A stretch of DNA of 64,000 bases, taken from Symbiodinium natans (taxonomy: Eukaryota > Sar > Dinophyceae > Suessiales > Symbiodiniaceae). The notes under the pieces were generated by a model. That model ran no database searches. It was not told the DNA's origin and saw only the letters and a program-made list of their open reading frames with translations. The translations under genes were made by a program, and so were the position numbers. The stretch covers positions 1,113,938 through 1,177,937 of the forward strand of contig CAJNDS010001335.1 in NCBI GenBank assembly GCA_905221605.1. Direction: 5' to 3'. Within the stretch, counting starts at the first letter, position 1; every line of letters begins with the position of its first letter. Positions 62,101-64,000 of the stretch are shown one piece after another.

Positions 62101-64000
62101 CCCCCCCCCAACAAAACAGCCTCCCCCTCTAAAAACTTAAGCCACCACGAACCACGCCTAACCTGAGCGAATCCCTTCTCAGCCCTACACTTTACAACCT
62201 AACCCCAAGTCCCTGTACACACTGCCTGGCCCTAAACTTTACGACTTTAAACCACTTCCTTGGGGTGTTCAGGAGGCATCTAACAAGCCCAGCTCTGGCA
62301 GAGAAAAACAGCAAAGCCTCAACCGGCTCTAAACCCTAAACCCTATACCTTAAACCCTAAACCCTAGGCCTAAAAGCCCTAAATCCCCAAAGCCCTAAAC
62401 CCCTAAACCCTAAAACCCTAAAGCCTAAAACCCTAAACCCCAAGGCCGTAAAGCCCTCAAAATTCATGTTAGGGTTGGGGTTTAGGGTTAAGGGTTCAGG
62501 GTTCAGGGTTCAGGGTTAGGGTTTAGGGTTTGGGGTTTAGGGGTTTAGGGGTTTAGGGTTTAGGGCTTAGGGAAGTTCATGTGCCTAGCTAGGGTAGGCT
62601 TCTGAAGTCTAAACCGCGTGTAAAACACACAGAAGAGGGAGCTCTAAGCCTTCATCCTAAGCCCTATGAGGGTTTCGGGTTTAGGGTTTCGGGTTAAGGG
62701 TTTAGGGTTTAGGGTTAGTACCCCTAAACCCTAAACCTGAAAACCCTACACACTCAACCTCAAAAAACCCAGCGGCCTGTCGAGTCGAAACGAGACCAGC
62801 TCGTTGACAAGTTGCTTGCCGATCTCCATCTCGAGGTGCGCTCACCAAGGTGGAGGTTTCAGGGTTAGGGTTGATAGGGTTGATAGGGTTTAGGGTTTAG
62901 GGTATTTAGGGTTTAGGGTATTTAGGGTTTAGGGTATTTAGGGTTTAGGGTTTAGGGTTTAGGGTTTAGGGTTTAGGGTTTAGGGTTTATATAGTGTTGA
63001 GGAAGGAGGGTTCACTCCAAGACTACATGGGGGCTTGCGAAAATAAGGGGCCCCTAAAATAGAGCCCAAGTAACTAATTCCGGAAACCCCCAATGAATGG
63101 AAACCACTAGCCTGTATACACTAAGCCCCTAAACCCGAAAAAATGTAAACCCCTACACTGAGCCCCTAAAACCAAAATATACACCCCTAGAAAAAACACT
63201 ACACTGAAATCTATAACGATACTATCTTCAGAAGCCAGAGCCCTAAACAGCAAGAAGCTTGAATTCCAAAGCCCGAAGCAAAACTGCAAACTGATACGAA
63301 CTCCTGAACTACTCATTGCTAAGAACCCCCCAAGAACTAAAAAGCAATCCTCCTTATCAAGGCAATATAGGAATTTCCATTTTTTTTTTTTTTTTGGGGG
63401 GGGGGGGGGTTCCTAGGCAAATAGTAGCCCTAAACCCTAAACCCTAAACCCTAAACCCTAAACCCTAAACCCTAAACCCTAAACCCTAAACCCTAAACCC
63501 TAAACCCTAAACCCTAAACCCTAAACTACCAAAGAAAGCGCCAAGCCAGGACAGCCCGGTCATTGTCGGCGGTCCCCTGAAGAGTCTTGGCACGGATCTA
63601 AACCGTACACCCGAAACCCTGCTGAACCCTAAACCCTCTAAACCCTCTAAACCCTCTAAGCCCCCCTCAACCCTATATATAGCCAAGGAGAAGCTAAGCT
63701 CCTGCAAGCCCCTGTCTAGGTGAGGTCCGCGGAACCCGGAACGATTTGGGAGCGCCAAGGCCTTCCATCCTATCCCTAAACCCTAAACCCGAAACCCTAA
63801 ACCCTAAACTGCAAATTGTTACTGGGCTTGCCAAGGACCTTTAAACCCCAAACCCTAAACCCTAAGCCCAAGCCCGAAAACCCTAAACCCTAAGCCCCAA
63901 GCCGCAAGCCCTAAGTCCGAAACCCAAAACCCTTGGAGTCCAACCGAGGAAGGGTTTGTCTGGCGGTCAGCAGAAGCGTGTGGCCGTGGGCGTGGAGCGA
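56565..64000 (+). CDS. ABCG-type ABC transporter, nucleotide-binding domain, nine exons (partial gene)
   Basis: Exons at 56575-56613 (perhaps from 56565), 57144-57211, 58171-58225, 59429-59494, 60913-60963, 61709-61741, 62800-62835, 63550-63582 and 63953-64000+ keep one reading frame and give 143 residues in the expected order. These are the first strand, Walker A (GPSGSGKTT), LLNVLSGR, Q-loop (TAYVFQ|DN), helical domain (TARECLEFS, AYLRLSRNVSK, LVDKLLADLHLE) and the ABC signature (GLSGGQQKRVAVGVER). Walker A to signature spans about 95 residues against about 100 in human ABCG2. ABCG proteins are membrane pumps for lipids and xenobiotics; the order NBD then membrane domain fits the family. 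Walker B and membrane helices lie beyond the window. Introns (370-1418 bases) are mostly TTTAGGG/CCCTAAA repeat. The exact edges of exons 3, 5, 7 and 8 are uncertain. Confidence 0.9.
56575..56613 (+). CDS. ABCG exon 1 seen: VTFSIGETAILRE
   Basis: Starts after TTTCAAG (or from 56565 after CTCCAG, adding AFK) and ends GAG|GTGCAC. It encodes the first beta strand before the Walker A strand; the next exon continues VTGIAQPG. Earlier exons are presumably upstream. Confidence 0.82.
56813..56915 (+). repeat. TTTAGGG array in ABCG intron 1
   Basis: Fourteen units. The same intron also holds CCCTAAA arrays at 56638-56670 and 57052-57122, so it can form long stems with both. Confidence 0.95.
57144..57211 (+). 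CDS. ABCG exon 2: Walker A
   Basis: After CTACAG, ends AAC|GCCCGG (GC donor, phase 2). Encodes VTGIAQPGKLTAVMGPSGSG followed by KT; the lysine of GPSGSGKTT is the ATP phosphate-binding residue. Confidence 0.93.
58171..58225 (+). CDS. ABCG exon 3: LLNVLSGR segment
   Basis: After TCCCAG; the first G completes Thr of the Walker A. Encodes LLNVLSGRQRTSGYT(RKM) and ends at a GC donor (GCCTGG) if 58225 is correct. Confidence 0.88.
59429..59494 (+). CDS. ABCG exon 4: up to the Q-loop
   Basis: Reads (GE)IFARRTPVPTTYFRGK then TAYVFQ and ends CAG|GCTTGC, a GC donor. The start may be five bases earlier (59424, AG|GTGAG). The final Gln is the Q-loop glutamine, which contacts the Mg/ATP site. Confidence 0.85.
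59508..59665 (+). repeat. TTTAGGG array with GGGTTAG variants in ABCG intron 4
   Basis: Ten TTTAGGG units, then TTAGGGG/GGTTAGG units, beginning 13 bases after the exon. No other exon was found in the 1.4-kb intron, which also holds a second M4 element (60394-60491). Confidence 0.94.
60394..60491. mobile_element. Family M4 MITE-like element in ABCG intron 4
   Basis: Inverted ends TGGTCACTTCTCTAAA / TTTAGAGATCTGACCA with inner AAAGGAACC arm. It shares its ends with 23514-23617. Confidence 0.68.
60913..60963 (+). CDS. ABCG exon 5: post-Q-loop helix
   Basis: After CCGCCAG, ends TCC|GTACCT. Encodes DNALMDTDTARECLEFS, matching the family pattern Q-D-(x)-(4-6)-T-(V/A)-R-E-x-L-x-F-S. Phase 0 at both ends. 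Confidence 0.92.
61709..61741 (+). CDS. ABCG exon 6: AYLRLSRNVSK
   Basis: After AAGCCAG; the end is at AAG|GCAGGC (GC donor) or a little later, since the frame stays open to 61760 (AGMTQQ). Matches the (A)xLRLPxxxxK segment after xxFS in ABCG proteins. Confidence 0.83.
62800..62835 (+). CDS. ABCG exon 7: LVDKLLADLHLE
   Basis: After GAGACCAG (alternatively from 62795), ends GAG|GTGCGC. Matches the conserved helix V-x-x-(L/I)-x-x-x-L-x-L before the signature loop. Confidence 0.85.
63427..63525 (-). repeat. CCCTAAA array in ABCG intron 7
   Basis: Fourteen units ending 25 bases before the next exon. Confidence 0.95.
63550..63582 (+). CDS. ABCG exon 8: DSPVIVGGPLK
   Basis: After AAGCCAG. Encodes the (D)-x-x-V-G-G/D loop directly before the signature. 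Donor unclear: AAG|AGTC is not canonical, while AA|GAGTC (GA donor) or AAGA|GTCTT would change the phase. The former joins to an acceptor at 63948. Confidence 0.82.
63953..64000 (+). CDS. ABCG exon 9: ABC signature, cut by window end
   Basis: After GAGGAAG. Encodes GLSGGQQKRVAVGVER, the LSGGQ signature that closes over ATP in the NBD dimer, with the following (K)RV-(S/A)-(V/I)-G-V-E of ABCG proteins. Walker B (LLFLDEPT-like) should be in the next exon. Confidence 0.93.

Noticed and set aside
1-64000. CRISPR arrays, bacterial operons, rRNA genes
   Set aside because: Direct repeats are telomere-like without spacers of constant size; no rRNA core sequence or bacterial gene organisation is visible.

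Overview
The window looks like dinoflagellate nuclear DNA, probably Symbiodiniaceae-like; no species can be named. The evidence is: plant/alveolate-type telomere units (CCCTAAA/TTTAGGG) throughout in both orientations; a Ty1/copia-type retrotransposon whose reverse transcriptase carries HGDDF; a CCCH zinc-finger motif and an ABCG transporter split into very short exons with GC as well as GT donors; and, in the retrotransposon LTR, a 10-base match to the tail of the dinoflagellate spliced leader.

Layout. 1-11.6 kb: interstitial telomere-like arrays, fold-back repeats and a plus-strand CCCH zinc-finger gene seen as exons at 6328-6399 and 8125-8179, with probable further exons near 8836 and 9113. 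11.88-21.41 kb: a 9.53-kb LTR retrotransposon with identical 123-bp LTRs, a GGAGG target duplication, tRNA primer site and polypurine tract. Its integrase/RT/RNase H frame is long and well preserved, but gag is broken by an internal inversion and by about 350 bp of genomic telomere-like filler. 21.4-56.5 kb: telomere-like arrays (including homogenised variants with other units), MITE-like fold-back families, microsatellites, about 1 kb of homopurine repeat, G/C homopolymers and scattered islands of open reading frame. Several islands have AG-acceptor and GT/GC/GA-donor ends and may be exons of unrecognised plus-strand genes. 56.5-64.0 kb: the nucleotide-binding domain of an ABCG-type transporter in nine small in-phase exons (33-68 nt where complete), running off the right end. 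Its introns of 0.4-1.4 kb are largely telomere-like repeat.

The main biological point is the last one. Telomere-like repeats here are not a chromosome end. They make up much of the introns of an ordinary gene, and very probably of the others. Recognisable genes lie on the plus strand, as expected for dinoflagellate unidirectional gene blocks. Exon calls other than the ABCG and CCCH ones rest on open frame and splice-like ends only and are given low confidence.
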